Source: Cliona cf. orientalis
Taxonomy: Eukaryota; Porifera; Demospongiae; Clionaida; Clionaidae
NCBI GenBank assembly: GCA_963930775.1
Contig: OZ005691.1
Span: forward strand, 2,108,001 to 2,172,000
Reading direction: 5' to 3'
Length of the DNA stretch: 64,000 nucleotides
The stretch's first letter is position 1; each line of letters starts with the position of its first letter. The notes beneath the pieces were generated by a model that searched no databases, was not told the DNA's origin, and saw only the letters and a program-made list of their open reading frames with translations. Positions 1 to 39,600 of the stretch are shown here, piece after piece. The translations under genes were made by a program, and so were the position numbers.

Positions 1-24168
<24,168 letters not shown>

Positions 24169-24829
24169 CACCAAAGTAGTATATTTAATTTTTAGAGGTG
24201 ATAGGTGCTTTATTTTTTTGTTTTACATCATTTCAGCAAAATCTGTCTCACTCATTATTAATTTTGTGTAATGGTTATTTATTGAAACGAGATTAATAAT
24301 AGCAATCATTAATAATTATTGTTTTTCTTTCTAGTCACATTTTTTTCAAAATCTGGCTCACTATTAAAGATATTATAATGTAATGTCAATAGGGAAGACT
24401 GTTATATAACAGCAGTTGCGCGCCTAAACTGTTCACATGTCCATATTTGTGGTTTAATTTCCGGATATCCAGTCACGAGACCCGCCCACTAAATTGCCCG
24501 TGGGGAAGCCTTACGGAGCAGCTCGCATTCCGCGACTCGGGACTACAAAGGGCTCTAATCAGGCAGCCCAGCAGCTAAAAATGAGAAAAAGTGTAGAGCG
24601 ATCATAAGCGAAAGAAAGCCGGTGCATGTGTCCACTATACACTGTATATTAGCTAGTTGAAACGAATCGAAGTTTAGGCATTTTGCAAAAGTTTGAGACA
24701 TTATCTATAAATAGATCGTACATCGTAATCGTTTGGAGAGTGTGAAGAGCTCTTTGAAAGGTCAGAGTTATCCTCGATTTGCGCCAATTTACAAGAAAGA
24801 GACCAAAAAGAAGAAGGGACTGTTTAACT
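24169..24829 (+). promoter_or_regulatory. SLC17 3' UTR and G-alpha promoter/5' UTR
   Basis: About 250 bp of AT-rich 3' sequence gives way near 24415 to a higher-GC stretch with CpGs, an ETS-like TTCCGG (24459-24464) and a GC-box-like CCCGCCCAC (24481-24489). The leader then runs to the ATG at 24830. Promoter status is inferred from position and composition only. Confidence 0.45.
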
Positions 24830-24947
24830 ATGGGTTGCGCTCTAAGTTCTGCGGAGAAGGAGGCCGTCCAAAGAAGCCTGGCCATCGACAAGACGCTGGC
24901 GACAGAGAACGCCACAAAACAGAACGAGATCAAGTTGCTACTGTTAG
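24830..24947 (+). CDS. G-alpha exon 1
   Basis: 118 nt, residues 1-39 plus the first base of Gly40; donor GTAAGC. Carries the acylation signal and the N-terminal helix ([11 protein letters not shown]...) that contacts G-beta-gamma. Confidence 0.96.
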
Positions 24948-27563
24948 GTAAGCCCAACGATCTACCTGTCTCTCTGTACGCTATAGTAAGTTTGTTTAGC
25001 GTGATCAGCCGCGCAGTGTGTTTTCTACAGCTGCCATTTATTATGTACTATGTACGTGTGTTTGTTCCAGGTAGCTAGCAGCAAAATTACTAGTCTTTCA
25101 TGATTAATTTTAGGGGCGTTGCACCTGCATGAATTGAGATTGGGGTGTACTACGACCGTACTGTTTCACGGAGCATTTGCAGCAGGCAGTGTGCAATCGA
25201 ACGAATAGCTATTCAAGGTCTACAGGAGTGCCTAGGGTACCGTAGATAGCGTGTGATTTCCCTCTCTGATCGAGGTTGTGGTTCCAGGAGCTCTGGGCAT
25301 GCAAATCCAGCTTGTAATCTAATCCAAACCCTCATCTCGTCCTGCAGTGCAGTGTCCCATGTGGCTAACAAAACAGCAAATACCTGTTGGTTTATGCACT
25401 GTTGCCTGTGGTGATTTTAATACAATGACCTAGTACACCTCTCCTCTTGTTTTGAAAGTAGTTAGCAAAATTTACTATAAATTTTTTATTGATATATGTG
25501 GTGTATAATAGCATAGTGCTTTTATGTTGTGATCCATCAGAATACTGTCTTGTCCAAGAAGGAACTCCTTCCACCAGGTGCTTCGGTACTAGATTAAACC
25601 ACATCAAAGTTACTATGCAACCACATGATTTATTTTAATGTGGTTATAGGGCACTTTGTGTGTGCAAGTATAGGTGGGCCCTTTGTCATACTGTAGTACC
25701 CTTTTGAATGGGCTATATGCGCATCACAATAGTAGTACACCTCTATTGGTTTGGAGGTACTGTAGCGTGTATGTTGAATTTATTCTTGGATGAGGCTTGC
25801 GTGTAGGCAAACCCTTTGTTGGCCTTTTGAATGCCATATCTCCATAGTATAATTATTATAGTGTGCTCCAGTAGTATATACATGGTCTGGTTTATTAGGA
25901 GTGTGCACATTGAGATAAGCATGTTGTACCATAGGCCCTCTATATTAGCCTCTATTAGCGGCTCTGCGTCCCATAACTGTCTGCTCCGAGTCTATTATAT
26001 TATAGTGCATCGGCAACGTACGTGGCTACATACTTAGCTAGCTGCGGAATTTGGATTTGGAAGGTGCATTTATATAATCACGCTTACACAATCAGATGCC
26101 TACATGTAGATGTGGTTGGGGAGCACTTGCATGCGTGTATTTGTTTAATAGTCAGGCCCTTTTGAGTGGCTGTGGAGTGCCACAATAGTGTGCTCTAGTG
26201 GGCGGAGGGGGTTTGGAAGGCTGGGTGCGTTTGAGGACCAATTCTGCTGGAAGACAGCCAACTCCAGCGGCCGGCCGGCTTGGTGAAGTGGGAGACAACT
26301 TAAGGGCCCACGCAGCCTATATGTACGTAGCTATAATTATTATGCAGACTGTGTGGAACACTAGCTACTTTAATAGTAATGTGTTGCAGAATCAAAGGCG
26401 TGAAGTTTGTGACTTGTGCCCATTTGTTATGCATGTGAGACCTTAATTGGCTGGCTTGGTTCTGTAAACTGCTAATTTATTGTCAACAGTTACTGTGTAG
26501 TAGGAGAGTACCAACTCAATCACTCACTCACCACACCCACTGCCCCACCCACTCCAAAATTTGTTTCTTTGTTACTGCTTTCCCCTTAACCCTATTTTTT
26601 AACATCTTGCCACACACCTGGCTTAGGTAACCATTTTTCATTGCATCGCTGGAGAATAATTATTAATGTTGGGAAATAAATAATTTTAATAATTATTATG
26701 TACTTATGATAGCACACACAAGGTGTCACCTGCAGCTAGCTATAGCTAGACAGCGGATGTGTTCTGTAGTGACAAACAAAGCTTCTGATATTGCTCGTAT
26801 AGTAGTATGCCTCAGTGACCTTATTGCCTCTCCCTTTATGGCGCTGTGTGTACAGATTGTCACCTTTTATGCCGCCAGTAACTATATAACTGCATTTGAC
26901 GGTCGGACTGGCTGAATGGTCAACTCACTTTTGATCAGACCACCCAGCTTGCAAAATTAATACCCTGTGTACACCATGATACCTGCCTACCTATACATGC
27001 TTCACCTTAGCTTGTGTGGCCATTGTGAAATTCAGTATGTGCTAAATTGTATTATGTTATGTACCCCAAGATTGTCCTAATTGCATGCAGCTGCATGCAT
27101 TTATGATTTACGTAGGCCTCCCTCTTAGTCCTGTTCTTAGCAACCCCTCTCTTGCATGCTGGCTGTTTGTTTAGTGGGTATACTTACAATGTAGTTTCAT
27201 AACACATTAAGTTTTTAAGAATCTTGTGATCATCCATTTATACTCAGCAGGAGAGGATTCAGTTCTCTAGACTAGCCTTCCCTCCCTCCCTCTCTGCCTG
27301 CCATATATACCATGCCATGATTATTACATGTACATGTACATGCATGCTGCATGGTGTAGACTGTCTGTGCATGCTGTTGGTTGTTGGTGTTAGTGGTGGA
27401 GTGGCAGCTGTCTTTGTGTACTGGTCGTGGCATTCCTGGGCCAACCATCTCAAAGAGATCAGATAACCTTCCCTGTTTACCTGCTACCTAGGTTACACAT
27501 GCATGCTTACACCTGCAGTGGATCCACAGTCTTTCAGCTCAGGTGCATTAACTTCCTCCCCCC

Positions 27564-27606
<43 letters not shown>

Positions 27607-30600
27607 CCCCCCCCCCCCCCCCCCCCCCCCCGAACTTTATTGGATGCCATGGTGTCCCTCAGTTTATGCTAGAACTCCAGCTAAGTAGCCTCAAATTTGC
27701 TAGAGGGAGCCTCTGGGTCCCACTCTGCCAGTATTCAATAACATTGGGGGATTTCATTTGTAGTTGTTTGTGTATCTGTGTCACTCATGACTGCTCCTTC
27801 ATGCACTTGTGGTCTACTACCGAAGTCTCCAGCTCCCCTCCACCTGCAGCTGCCATTTTTGATAGCTTCTTCCTTTTCTTGTCCATCCTTGTTGCTGGAT
27901 AACATTGGTGGTTTGACCTGTTCCTCATTAACTCATTCCAAGGTTCATCTCTTTTTTTTTTTGCATTTCTCCACACACAACTGAAGAGTCGTGATAATAT
28001 TGCTTTCTTTGAAGACTCAGAATATTGAATATCAATCAATATTCCGGCTATCAGGCTGTGAAAATTAATCTTACATTTGTTGCACTAAGATTCGAAATAT
28101 CCATAATTGGTAACATATGCTCAGGCAGTGAATTTCCATAATGCATTCATTGATGACATGTGAGTGGTAGCAATGTGCTCATGCTGCTTCTCATTATTCT
28201 TAGAGAAAGATGCAGTCAATCAATACAGTTATAGTGCTATCATGCATGCATGCAGTTGGACAAAAAAAAAAAGCCTTATAGTTCGGAGCCTTGTGTGCAT
28301 ACATACAGTACTCTCCGTCCAAACGCACACTCTTCTTGTGGCCAACTAATCTCATTAGCACATGATCAATGTATATACAACATATTATTACTACTAGGCA
28401 ATGTCCGTATGTTTATGTAAACTGCTTATACCTGCCAATTTTAAGTGTATTAATCAGCTAAAAGAACGATATGTCCATCGATCAGATTTTGGATATGACG
28501 GTATAATTATTAAATTTTGACAGAAACGCCACAAAAATGTAACCCATAGTTACATATATGTACGTACGTACCGACCGACTGACTTTGTTTGTTCGTTCTG
28601 TCATTAAGTGTGCATGGGTGTAGTCTGTCGTTTGATGGTTTCTCATTGATCGTCAAGTGTCCTTAAGCTTTGACTCATATCTGTCGCAGTCTTTGACCGT
28701 TGATGGCCGCTAATAGGCACTAATGCGATTATGGTCAACGCAAATTAGTCGCCGTTTAAAAGCAGCCGCAAAAAATAGTAACTATTGGAAGCATATTTAA
28801 GAGTCCCTAAATACATCAGTGTATTAATTTTATTATTATTATGACATTGCTTAAACCTCTAAAGTGTGCGTACCTGCATATTAGCTACATAGTTAAGAAA
28901 TTAGTGAAAACCGTTTGAAATTCAATACTTTCAAATTATGACAAAATATTGCATCAGAGCTCTAGATCTAGTACTAAAGTATTGGTACGTAATCTCTACA
29001 ATTAAGGTGCGCTTCTCCTTTCACGTACGTATGTAGGGGCATGGCAAAATGTATAATTGAGCGTTATTGAATTTGCATTTTTGGGAATGAAATACCATAC
29101 TAGTATATAGCTCGGTGATTCCAAAACCTTAGAAACGTACGATGAATCTGCATTCTCTGAAGCCACTGGCTATCATTGCAGCTTCCTCCCACTAGCTAGT
29201 ACTGTGAATCGCAGAATCTGCTCGAGAATCATGAATCGATTGCATCAAGGCTACGTCATTATTGTGCCACGAAATCCTGTGAGTGTGGTGTGCTAATTTT
29301 AGCAATATCCTATATGCGTTGCAACATACGTACGTATGTACAGGTAAATATCATTGACAAATACCCGTAATATCTTCTGAGCATAGCTAATCGTGGGTGA
29401 AGGCCCGGAATACTTCCAGTAAAAATCACATGATGAGTTTATGGATCATGGGACTCCAGTGTCACATTGCATTCCATTTGAAATTGTTGCCCCTACAGAA
29501 GCCCCTGCATGCATGCAAGCAGCCTAGCTAGCAGTGCAGTACCCCGTCGCTAAGTTACGACATTGTACTGCCCCCAGTCCCTTTGTAGTGGCTTAAATTG
29601 TGCCCTGTGGACTTGCGAAATCATGTGTGTATGCTTCCATAGTATACTCCAGCTCTGCTATTAATTATTTATTAATGGTGCTGACCTATACTCTCTTTGG
29701 ATATCCTACTATAGTACTTTAGCACCTGGCTGACTCATCCCCTGCTGATGGGGACTGCGGACTTTTTATACTTTGAATCCATGGGAACTGTGCTGATCAA
29801 TGCATGCATGTGTAATATATTTATGGGATTTCTGGAAGTAAATATAGGGACCTGGTGCACTACTAGTAAAAGGAAGTTGAAAAAGCAGATTCTCTGTGAT
29901 CTATGTTAGCTTTGCTGATTCACAGTGGCCTTGTGGTAAGGAGGGGGGTGGATGACTTCGTTGTGCAGCTTGTTAGCCAACCAGCTGCAGGTGGAGTGTG
30001 TGTATGTGACCTGCGTACCTCCTGTGATGCGAAACTGCATATAATAATAATATAATATAATTATGTGTATGTGTGTGCGTGTACTTGCATGCAGATGTTT
30101 GATATAGTATGGGATACTACGTACGCAACAATATTATCATGAGACTCACTCTAGAAGCCTGATTTTAACGTTACCACTGGAGCACACAGCATATTGTACT
30201 AAACTCTATATTTATGGTCTTGATATTATGATATCATTACTGTACTGTAGCCTAAAATCTTCATGTCTTAAGCCCGATTGTCTCCCACTCACTCCCTCCC
30301 CTTACCCCAAACAGAGCCATGAATCAAAGCCTCTCTTTCTTACACACGCACCCATAAGCGTTGGAGTGCATATAATTTATGATAATGTATTATGTATAAT
30401 TAATATAGACAGTGCTGGCATGGATGAGTGGACGATTAAGTGTGTTTTTCTTTGATGGTCACCCTCCGTGGACCACACCCACCCACACTTCACACTCTCG
30501 CAGCTACCCACCCATCCACCCACCTTATTCCTTTCCATTCCTCCTTCCCTCTCTCTCTCTCTCTCTCTCTCTCTCGAGCTTCCTCTCTCCCTACGTAAAT

Positions 30601-33600
30601 CCATCAACTGAAGCCAAATATCTCTTCTTGCATAGATAATGCTGTGTCTACAGCTCCAAATATTGTTGCCTGGGCTAGTCTAAACCTTTAGCAGAGAGAG
30701 TGAGCAAGTGTTGTGGGTGTTCCTATAGCTGCTAAGTAGGTGTTTTGAGTACAGATCTGGCACATCCACAGCATTGTCTTTTTGTCTTTTTTTGACAAGG
30801 AGCGTGGATCCTTTGATGTGGGCTGAGTGTAGCCAGCTACAAAGTCCTTTATGCTTCCATAAGTGAACAATTGTGTGCCTTTCCCCTAGTGACTGACATG
30901 ACTGGGTGATGCTGTTAGTGACGTATGTGTCACCCTCACATGCTCAATGCCAGCTTGCGCAATTGCTACTTAGCCATGCATAGCTAGTTGAATGGCAGCT
31001 GCATCTAATTTATCCCCTATAACTGAGTCTATACCGTCCCTCTGATCTACATACCAACATGTGCTTCCTTTGTGCATTGGGTGTACGTACGTACCATAGA
31101 ACAATGGACCTGACACTGCACTATCACCAAATCTTTCGGCTCCTTCCTTCCATGTGATGATGGGTGGTTGGCGGTGATAGATGTACGTGCGTATACGTGA
31201 CTGTATTGTCTTGCGCTTGGTTAATGTTCCAACCGAGTGTTTGATCTTGCGTAGATCTTGTACTTTGCCGGTGCAATTAGCGGTCAACAATGGTCTTTGT
31301 ACAGTATCGAGTGCATGGTTATGACACATCTGCCTAGTAACTACATACGTACGTAGAATACAATGGTGCAGGATGCTCTCAGATCTTTGTGGGTGCCTTG
31401 ATTCAGGCTGGTTGAATTGTGTTCATAAAAAGAGCCCTCATCAGCACTCGCTGAGCCTCTGATCTGCTTGATGTACATTAGGTTGAGGAATACGTACACC
31501 TATAACAATGTCCTCCCCCCAGCATGCATATGTAAGGCATGTTGGACCAACAAGCGTTCACTAGCAGAATACCTTTTGATGTGAAAGCGGGGAGATTCCA
31601 AAAGTCTTGATGCGGCTTGCCCAAACCATCCCATTCTTCCTCTCATGCCCTGCTTTTTTTTTTCTTGCATGGAGACCTTTCTTTCTCTATTATTCCAATT
31701 CTTCTTCTGAAATAATCCTCCATTGTTCTTCGATGTATTGTCTAGCTTTGGTAACCTATCCATCCATTCATTCCTTGTAACAATACCGTAAACTGTCAGC
31801 TTCCTCGATCGTACGATACCATATGCAGGGTTTTATACAGAATTTTTCATCAGAGGGGGGAAATCATAGCGTGCGGCAATATACTTAAACTAGGGGGGTC
31901 TGGGGGCATGCTCCCCCAGGAAAATTTTGAACTTTAAGACCTCTGAGACTGCTTCTGGTGGCTTCTGAGACTACTTTCACAAGCAAAAAGATTGATTATT
32001 GGACAAAAGTTACAAGTATTATTATGATAGTTGACAAATTTCAGGGGGGGGAAATGCCAGTCAGGGGGGGGATATCCCCTGGTTCCCCCCCCTCTAAATA
32101 AATCACTGCATATGCATATTTCAACCGCCTTACCGAGTTATGTTGCTGTCATAGCCAAAACCTTGTATTCCTCAGTGGGGATTTGTATTGTCTACCTGTG
32201 TATATTAGCTGCTGCTGTTGTGACCGGTTACAGCACGAAACAGGGTGTTATGACAGAGGCCATAGAGTCATAATTATTATTATTATGGGTATTAATTATG
32301 CCAAATATATGAAGTGATATGGTCTCCTGTTATGATTATCATTGTGAACCATGCAAGACCTGCGTATAAGCAATGTGATTTTAGTTAATTGTTTGGACGA
32401 TTGATGCCATCAAATTAGTCACAGCCTCTTGAGCAGGCTCGCCAGCTACGCATACATACTCGTGTGTATGTATGCATATCCGTCCATATGTCTTTGTACA
32501 TAATAATATTATGTATAATATTGTGTGTGTGAGCATATCGGCTACATATGTAGTACATACATAGCACATGTCTGACACTGTTTTGCGTGTATTTATCTGT
32601 ATGGTACATATTTACGTGTGTGTGAGCGTGTGTTTAGCTTAGCGTCTGTCTGTCTGTCTGGCTGGCTATTACATATACTCATTCCTGTCTCTGTACACAC
32701 ATGCACACGAGTCTTTTTGTCCACAGCGTAGTCTTTTATCATTGGACGAGATTGATCTGCAAAACGCTTTGAACTTTTAGAGATAACAATCACCGATTGC
32801 TTGTTAGAGCACAAAGTGTCAATTCCTTTGGTAGATGTGAGCTACGTATGTATGTGCATATACTACAGCTGCTTGCTTACTTGAGTGGTTTTTTTTTGCT
32901 TGTATGATCGAAAGATTTAAGCTGCATTTGAACCCATGTATGTATATAATAAATGGTCACTGTGCAAAGTGGCCACCCACGTACTTTCAAATTATTATAC
33001 TATAGTCAGTGATAGCAACTCCTTATTATGTATATTTTCAAAGTAGCCACCTCTCTATTGCAGCGATTGATTTTGGCCCATGTGTCATACAGTGTGTATG
33101 TATAACTGCCCATTAATCTTTAGCCTAGCTGCTATAGTGTGGTACCACTGTCACCTCTTCTGAGTGATTAAGCTTTAGCTGAGCTGCTCATTATGATTTC
33201 TGTGATCAAATTTCACCGTGATTAATCCCTTCCTGTTGAGATACGTTGGCGACAAATTTTTGTGGTAATACCATGGCATTCATTCATTGCTCAAGCTTTG
33301 TTCTTAGCAGTGTATCTAGCTAGCTAGCATCACCATGAAACTAGCTTGAATAGATCCATGGAGGATTGTCTTCTGCAGTTGTGTTTAATTGTTTATGGGT
33401 GTGGCTGCAAAATGGGGCATTGGGATGGTTTCACCTCTAGGTCTGGAATTTAATTGCACAATAATTTTCATGTATGTATTACACACAGTACACGTGGTTC
33501 TGTGTGTATACATGTATATAATATAGGAGATCCCACTCGGCACTCCTGTGTGTTGCCATGGCGACATCGTTCTGTTTTTGTGTGCTTTATAGAGGGTGTG

Positions 33601-36600
33601 TTGGCCAAACGTGCATACTGAAAGTTGCCACTGGATTTTTGATATGCATACTTGTGACCTTAATTAACATAATTGTATATCTGGTTGTCATACCACGTTG
33701 CTCCAAAACATCTAGTTTTGCTTGCTTATCTTGCTCCTCTGCGATCTGACCAGTAGTCTAAGAGGAATTTGATTTGCACAGCTTAGGCGTGTCTTGAAAG
33801 ATGAAGGCGTCCCAGTAACTATCTATTACGTGTATCAGGGACAGTTTTGTTTCTTTCTATAGTTCTGTGTAGTACAACTTAAGACCATGATGTTCTCTGA
33901 TCTATCGAGAACATGCACATGCGTCTCCTTTTAGAATCGCATTCCATTTCAGTGATATAGAGGGCTATCTATCTCTTTATATGGCTATCACAGTATCATG
34001 TGCCAGTCTGTGTGTATACCTTCTTTTATCAGGCGAGGTCAGCGACCAGTATACGTAGTTGTTGTTCTTTTGTGGATATTTGTTTTGATAGCAAAAAGCC
34101 GATATAGTTGATATTGTTGATCAGGAATGCTGGCTGGCTCCCGTGTTGGTCGAATGGCCCTTACTGTCTGTGTGGTAATAGAGTTCCACTTCCATTATCT
34201 GCCAGCTGTCTTAATAGCTAGAGCCAAGCTAGCTTACTGGGCCAGTCTCGGTCATTAAATGTGTGCAGGAAATAATTTCACATACATGCACTGAGTCCAC
34301 CAATTTTACTGTCGATAATCAACAAAATTAATATTGACATTAATTCTACTACAGTAACTCTGGATATAATATTATACTGTTTTTATGATATACATATCTA
34401 CATAACTGTCCATGCAGCTGGGTGGTTGTTGCCAATACTGTCTTGAGTTACATAAACAAGTCGGTGGACTTTTGCTTAGCAAGTTCCTTTTTGGGGAGTG
34501 AAGTTAGTGGACATTCTACTAGCCTGAGAGCTTACAGTAAATTTTCAGTTTTGACAAATCCTGTTATTTGCACAGAAATTCTTGCTTCTATTAGCTTTGG
34601 TGAAGTGTGAAAGCATTGACGTTTGGCAGTCAGTAGTGCTACGGGTTCCAATATATTGTTCTGTAGCTGAGTTTTTTGTCTGCTTGGTAAATATTCCAAT
34701 TTTAACAGCCATGCCTGCATGCATGCATGCATTGGCAAGCGGATCCTTTGCGTAACTTTTTTCAAAAAAACCGGTAGCTTTGAAGGAGCATGTTCCAATT
34801 GACCCTGGACAGTTAAATTAATGTCCGTTTTCATTAACTTCTGACAAGTAGGTCGTTTGCATTTCTACACCGGAATGCTGTAGTCAGGTACCGTTACCTT
34901 GGACGCGTCTTAGCTGTCAGAATTTACATTTTAAATCCAAATTGGAGCATGAAAGCTTTGCTATAGTATTGACATTGATATGTATAATATTATAATATGC
35001 CATTCAGTGGCGTTATGTCAAAGGCTTTTGCACGTGTCGGAGTCTAGGAAGCCAACAGATCTCCGTTACATTGCCACCTACGTATACAACTATGATATCA
35101 TACCATTTAATACACCTTTTATTACGTTTCTTGCTTCACCAAAAGCTCTGACTGTGCTCTAGTGTCTAGACCTACGTAATACACAGGGCCTGAGACACAG
35201 TCCCTCAATGCACTAGCAATAGATTATAGGGACGGGATTAGTTCCTGGGCTAGTGCCGATCTCCAACAATTAGCCTCCTAATTTGTCGATCATTTGTCGC
35301 TGGCTTGTTCTTGTGGTTACGGCTAAAGTAGTCGCCTCTGTACTAACACGTGCGTCATTTCCATTTCATGTTTCAGTCGATAACACTTCATGCAGACATC
35401 TTGTCGATCGATAGCACTTTAGGCGTATTGTCGATCGATGCATCCTATATAGACTATGGCTACATATTATGGATGTATATACATATTATCATGTATAGGC
35501 GTTAGAATTAATACATCCAGATTGTAACTTGTTAAGCTTCTAGCTGATACCATGTATAGCCACGTACTCTTCTAATTAAAGGTGACTTCAATTCAGGATG
35601 CCCTAATTATGACTTATTACAGGAGGGTGCACTTTTTCACCAAGTTTAGTGAGATTGCACAATTGTCTAATTATTATAATACGTATATGCACATAATATA
35701 TTATATTAGTGTACTTTGGTTGCTAGTAGGGTTTAGCTAATTAGTACTAAAGAGTAGCAAATGTTTGATGTTGCATTAGTGGAGAAATGTTTATTTGTGA
35801 GACGCACATTCTCTATCTTTGCCTACGAAGCTATACGTAAATCCTTAAAATGGAGGCATGGCTTCTTCTCGTTAATTTCTCCCAAAAGTGCTTCTATCAA
35901 AGCTAATCCACTATATACTGCATGACTCATTTCACTGCAATGTTTACTCATGATAATGGTTAGTCAAACCCTCCCTTTGATCTTCTCTTTGTGGTAGTAC
36001 GAAAAAAGAGAGCCCTGTAAACTGTTGAAGTGTTTTCCTCTTTATTTGTCCTTCTAATCATGCGCTCATTACGTAATGCAGGGTTGCATTAAAAATAGCA
36101 TTTTCATAAGTATACCTATCAGTATGTCTATTAATAGCAATACTCTACCCTACAGTGACCACTTGTGCTACTTGAAAGGGTTTTGTGTGCTGTGTGTGCA
36201 TGTGTTTCTGGACTCAGATTCTGTCAACAGGTCCAAAACAGACATAAAGTTGCTTATGAAGGCAACATCTAAGGAATGCCAGCTGACATCACTTGATCTA
36301 GATAAGCATTAACGGGCACAAATATAAATGTTGTCCAAAGTGCTATCAAATCTGGCACCAATTTTATCCCTATAGAATTGATAAGGAACTACTTGTAGCT
36401 TTCTTTCTATTTTTAGCTTTCATTACATCGCTCACTCCTATATAGCTAGTTAGAAGTGTGTTTGCACCAAACCAAATTGTAAAAAAATAACTTTCTTTCT
36501 ATTTTTGCTTCGCTCGTGTTTGCTCGATCCAAACTAGGCTGCTGTGGAGTACAACCTTCAGCCACACATGGATATGGGAGGCACAGTTGGTAGACAATGC

Positions 36601-39600
36601 CTGTACAAACATGCATGAGAATGCATGTGCTTACCTATTGATGATAATATTGTGTGCACGCTGGGAAAGGGGATGAACTCTAATCAGATTTCTCTTTCTC
36701 ACACACACTCACTCTCACACGTTCATAGGTGCTGGTGAATCTGGAAAGAGTACGTTTGTCAAGCAGATGAAGTAAGCAGTTTCATTTCGCAACATCATTG
36801 TAATATACACACGTAACAATTAATACACACATACTACATATAATATGAGTCCTTAGGGTATTTTCCAATTCAACTGCATTTATGGCTATAGGAGCCCAAC
36901 CTGCATAAATTATTTTGAAGACCATTAGCTATAACCTAGCTATTTAGCCTGTTTTTAAGTCGTTCCTATAGGTATATAAGAGCATGAGTACGCTGAGCTT
37001 AGTGGACCGAAAACGTTAGACCCTACCCTTCAGACTACATGATCACAGCTAGTGGAAGAGCTACGTATAATAATAATAACACGGTCTATCGAGCATTAAT
37101 TGTCGTGGTTGAATCGCTGTTTTTGATCCTAAAAGGATTCCCAAGGTGATACTAATGCCTGGTGATGTTGTGAGCTTGGCATGCAGTGGATGTAAACACC
37201 TGTAGCGAGCATGTAACATGACACCTCAGGGCAGATAGCAGGTTCACCTCGTCAACTTGTTTGTCCTGGGACATGAATATGATTGTTAAGGGGGGCTATG
37301 AATACTATTATCCGTTCCACTTCAAGGTCATTATGTTAAGTGTGTTTTGGCTTGTGCAATGAGTAACCAGTGCTTCTCTATCTTGTCTCTCTGCTTTTCT
37401 CTCCCTTTCCCTCCTTCTCTCTCTCTCTCTTTCTCCCTCCCTCTCTCTCTCTGTCTCTCAGGATCATCCATGAAAATGGTTTCACAAGAGACGAGTGTAA
37501 ACAGTATCGGCCGGTTGTCTATAGCAACACCATACAGTCATTAGCAGCTGTTATCAGAGGGATGGACCTACTAGGACTCAACTTTGCAGACCCAGCTAGA
37601 AGAGTAAGTTGCCATTTGCCCCTATTAATTATAATATAGCTCAAAGCTGTGTATATTGACTTAGCTAGTGTTTAGTTATTGCACACACTCACTATATTAA
37701 GTGCAGCTCTAAATACGTAGCTTTTCACTTTTGACGGAGAGAGATACCAATAATTATTTAGTAGAACCACGGTTCAATCTTGAGCAAGTGTTAGTAGCGT
37801 CACTGGAATCTGAACAATAATGTAACAACTATATTCCATATGTGGGCTTTGGCGGATATGTACGTGTACGACGCATTGTAGCTCTACCACAAAAATACAT
37901 TTCACACTGTGTGCTTGATTAGAAAGAAGTGTTTGATCGTTCCTTTTCATGTGTGCATGTAGCAGTCGATCAGTTCCTTCGCTTGCTAGTCGTGTTCTGT
38001 CGCTGGCCGACAAGAGTTTTTTTATAGTTTTGTTTCTTTTGTGTATATCTTACTACGTAAGTGAGACACATCGTCTTCGACTCGATCTGATACTACGTAT
38101 ATGTACGTGCGCTATGCTATCTTGGCTTTCTTTGATGCATTGTCTTCAGCTTGTAGGTAATTTGGCCGCCCTTCCTAATGAGAGTCATTGTACAAGATAT
38201 TGTTTTTTTGGTTATGCTAATCATCTCAAATCTTGAGGTTCGAATAATATTATGCATAATCATAATACTGTTACACATGGATGAAGGCCACTCATTCAGG
38301 TCTGTGATGATAGTGTACATACATGCCTTAGATTATCCGTGTACGTGGCATTGTAGTTTCGCCAGGAATTGCGTATTTTTGGTTACAACTGTTGACACAC
38401 TTACATCCGAATACCATGTGCTCTCTCTGTGTGTGCGTACTGGTATATCCAGTTGGTCAGTTTGCTATGACGGTGGTTTAGTATGTGGTCACTCGTAGTT
38501 GCATAGTAGTGGTATGTTTGTATACTCTGTGTGTACGTGTAGGTAGGTATGTCAGTGTTGTCACTGTGAGGTTAGGGAGATGGTCTGGCACTTGGCCCAG
38601 GTGTCCTTGCGTTCATCGATCAGCCCCCCTCGAGATGAGTGAGGTTGTGTTCGGTTGTACTCTCCTTTGTCGAACCTTTGACCACAATATATAGACAATG
38701 AGATTGCAAGAAACGCGACAACAACAACATGAACAACAATAGAATTGTTGTATTGCCATGGTAATGTGTGGGAACACGGGGCACACTTAGTGGGTGCATA
38801 CACACGGAGATTGGCTTGGCTTCGAAAAAGACCTGCTCCTTTTTGTATGGTATGGGTGTCTTGTGAATTTTGTTCAGAGTGTTTCAAGTGAAGTTCAAAT
38901 ACGTAAGAATTACTGGTTCTGCTCTGGTATGTACTTAAATTTGGATCAGTATTCACATAGCACGTTATTAAAATTTTGCTAGCATGCATATGACATTGTA
39001 TGTACATGTGGCAGTTTTATGAATTGATATTCACATTAAGTGGAAAACTTATCATTTCCCAGATCATAAATAACGAATCTTCCTTTAGACCGATTGACAA
39101 GCTGGTAGCCACATGTAGCTTATTTATTGTATTAAATGTGTTGTGGGTGGAGCTTAGCAAGCGAGTGAGAGAACAGTGGTGCATGCACAATGCAGCAGCA
39201 GCTGATATTCATTAGCTCCACCTCCTCCACAAGGTTTCCATGGAAAGAACGGTTTGAATACGATGCCCTCTTAGACTAGCCGCTCTTTGTCTCGACGCTA
39301 TTATTATAATTAATATTATTATGCCTATATGCCTGTTCAGCCATTAGACAAGTAATGACCCATCTGACTATTGTGGTCAAGCTACCTGCTACCTATTCCA
39401 TTGTTATGTATTGTCTCAGCAATGCAAATGGCTTTGTAAGTTGCATGGATCCTACAGTTGCTGTTGGCATACATTCACCACACTTCAGGCACAACACTCC
39501 CTGTTTGATTGTCCAAGCAGTCAAAGCATAGATTCTTAAAAGTGCAACCAGACCATGCACTGCTGGTTTGGGAGCTAGTGTAATGTGCTACTACTAGTAC

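Larger units (their letters stand above)
24948..36728 (+). other. 11.8-kb first intron of the G-alpha gene
   Basis: I see no further exon. It holds C/CT/C tracts near 27560-27632, a short CT tract at 30548-30576 and a second copy of the G-rich element (31828-32110). The rest is AT-rich sequence without open frames that I recognise. Long first introns often carry enhancers, but none can be identified by eye. Confidence 0.6.

Noticed and set aside
24649..24957. 102-codon antisense frame over G-alpha exon 1
   Set aside because: Shadow of the coding exon and leader on the other strand.
30970..31329. 119-codon minus-strand open frame
   Set aside because: No motif or splice context that I recognise; lies within G-alpha intron 1.
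38561..39007. 148-codon minus-strand open frame
   Set aside because: No recognisable motif, inside a G-alpha intron, with composition like its surroundings; expected by chance in this much sequence.
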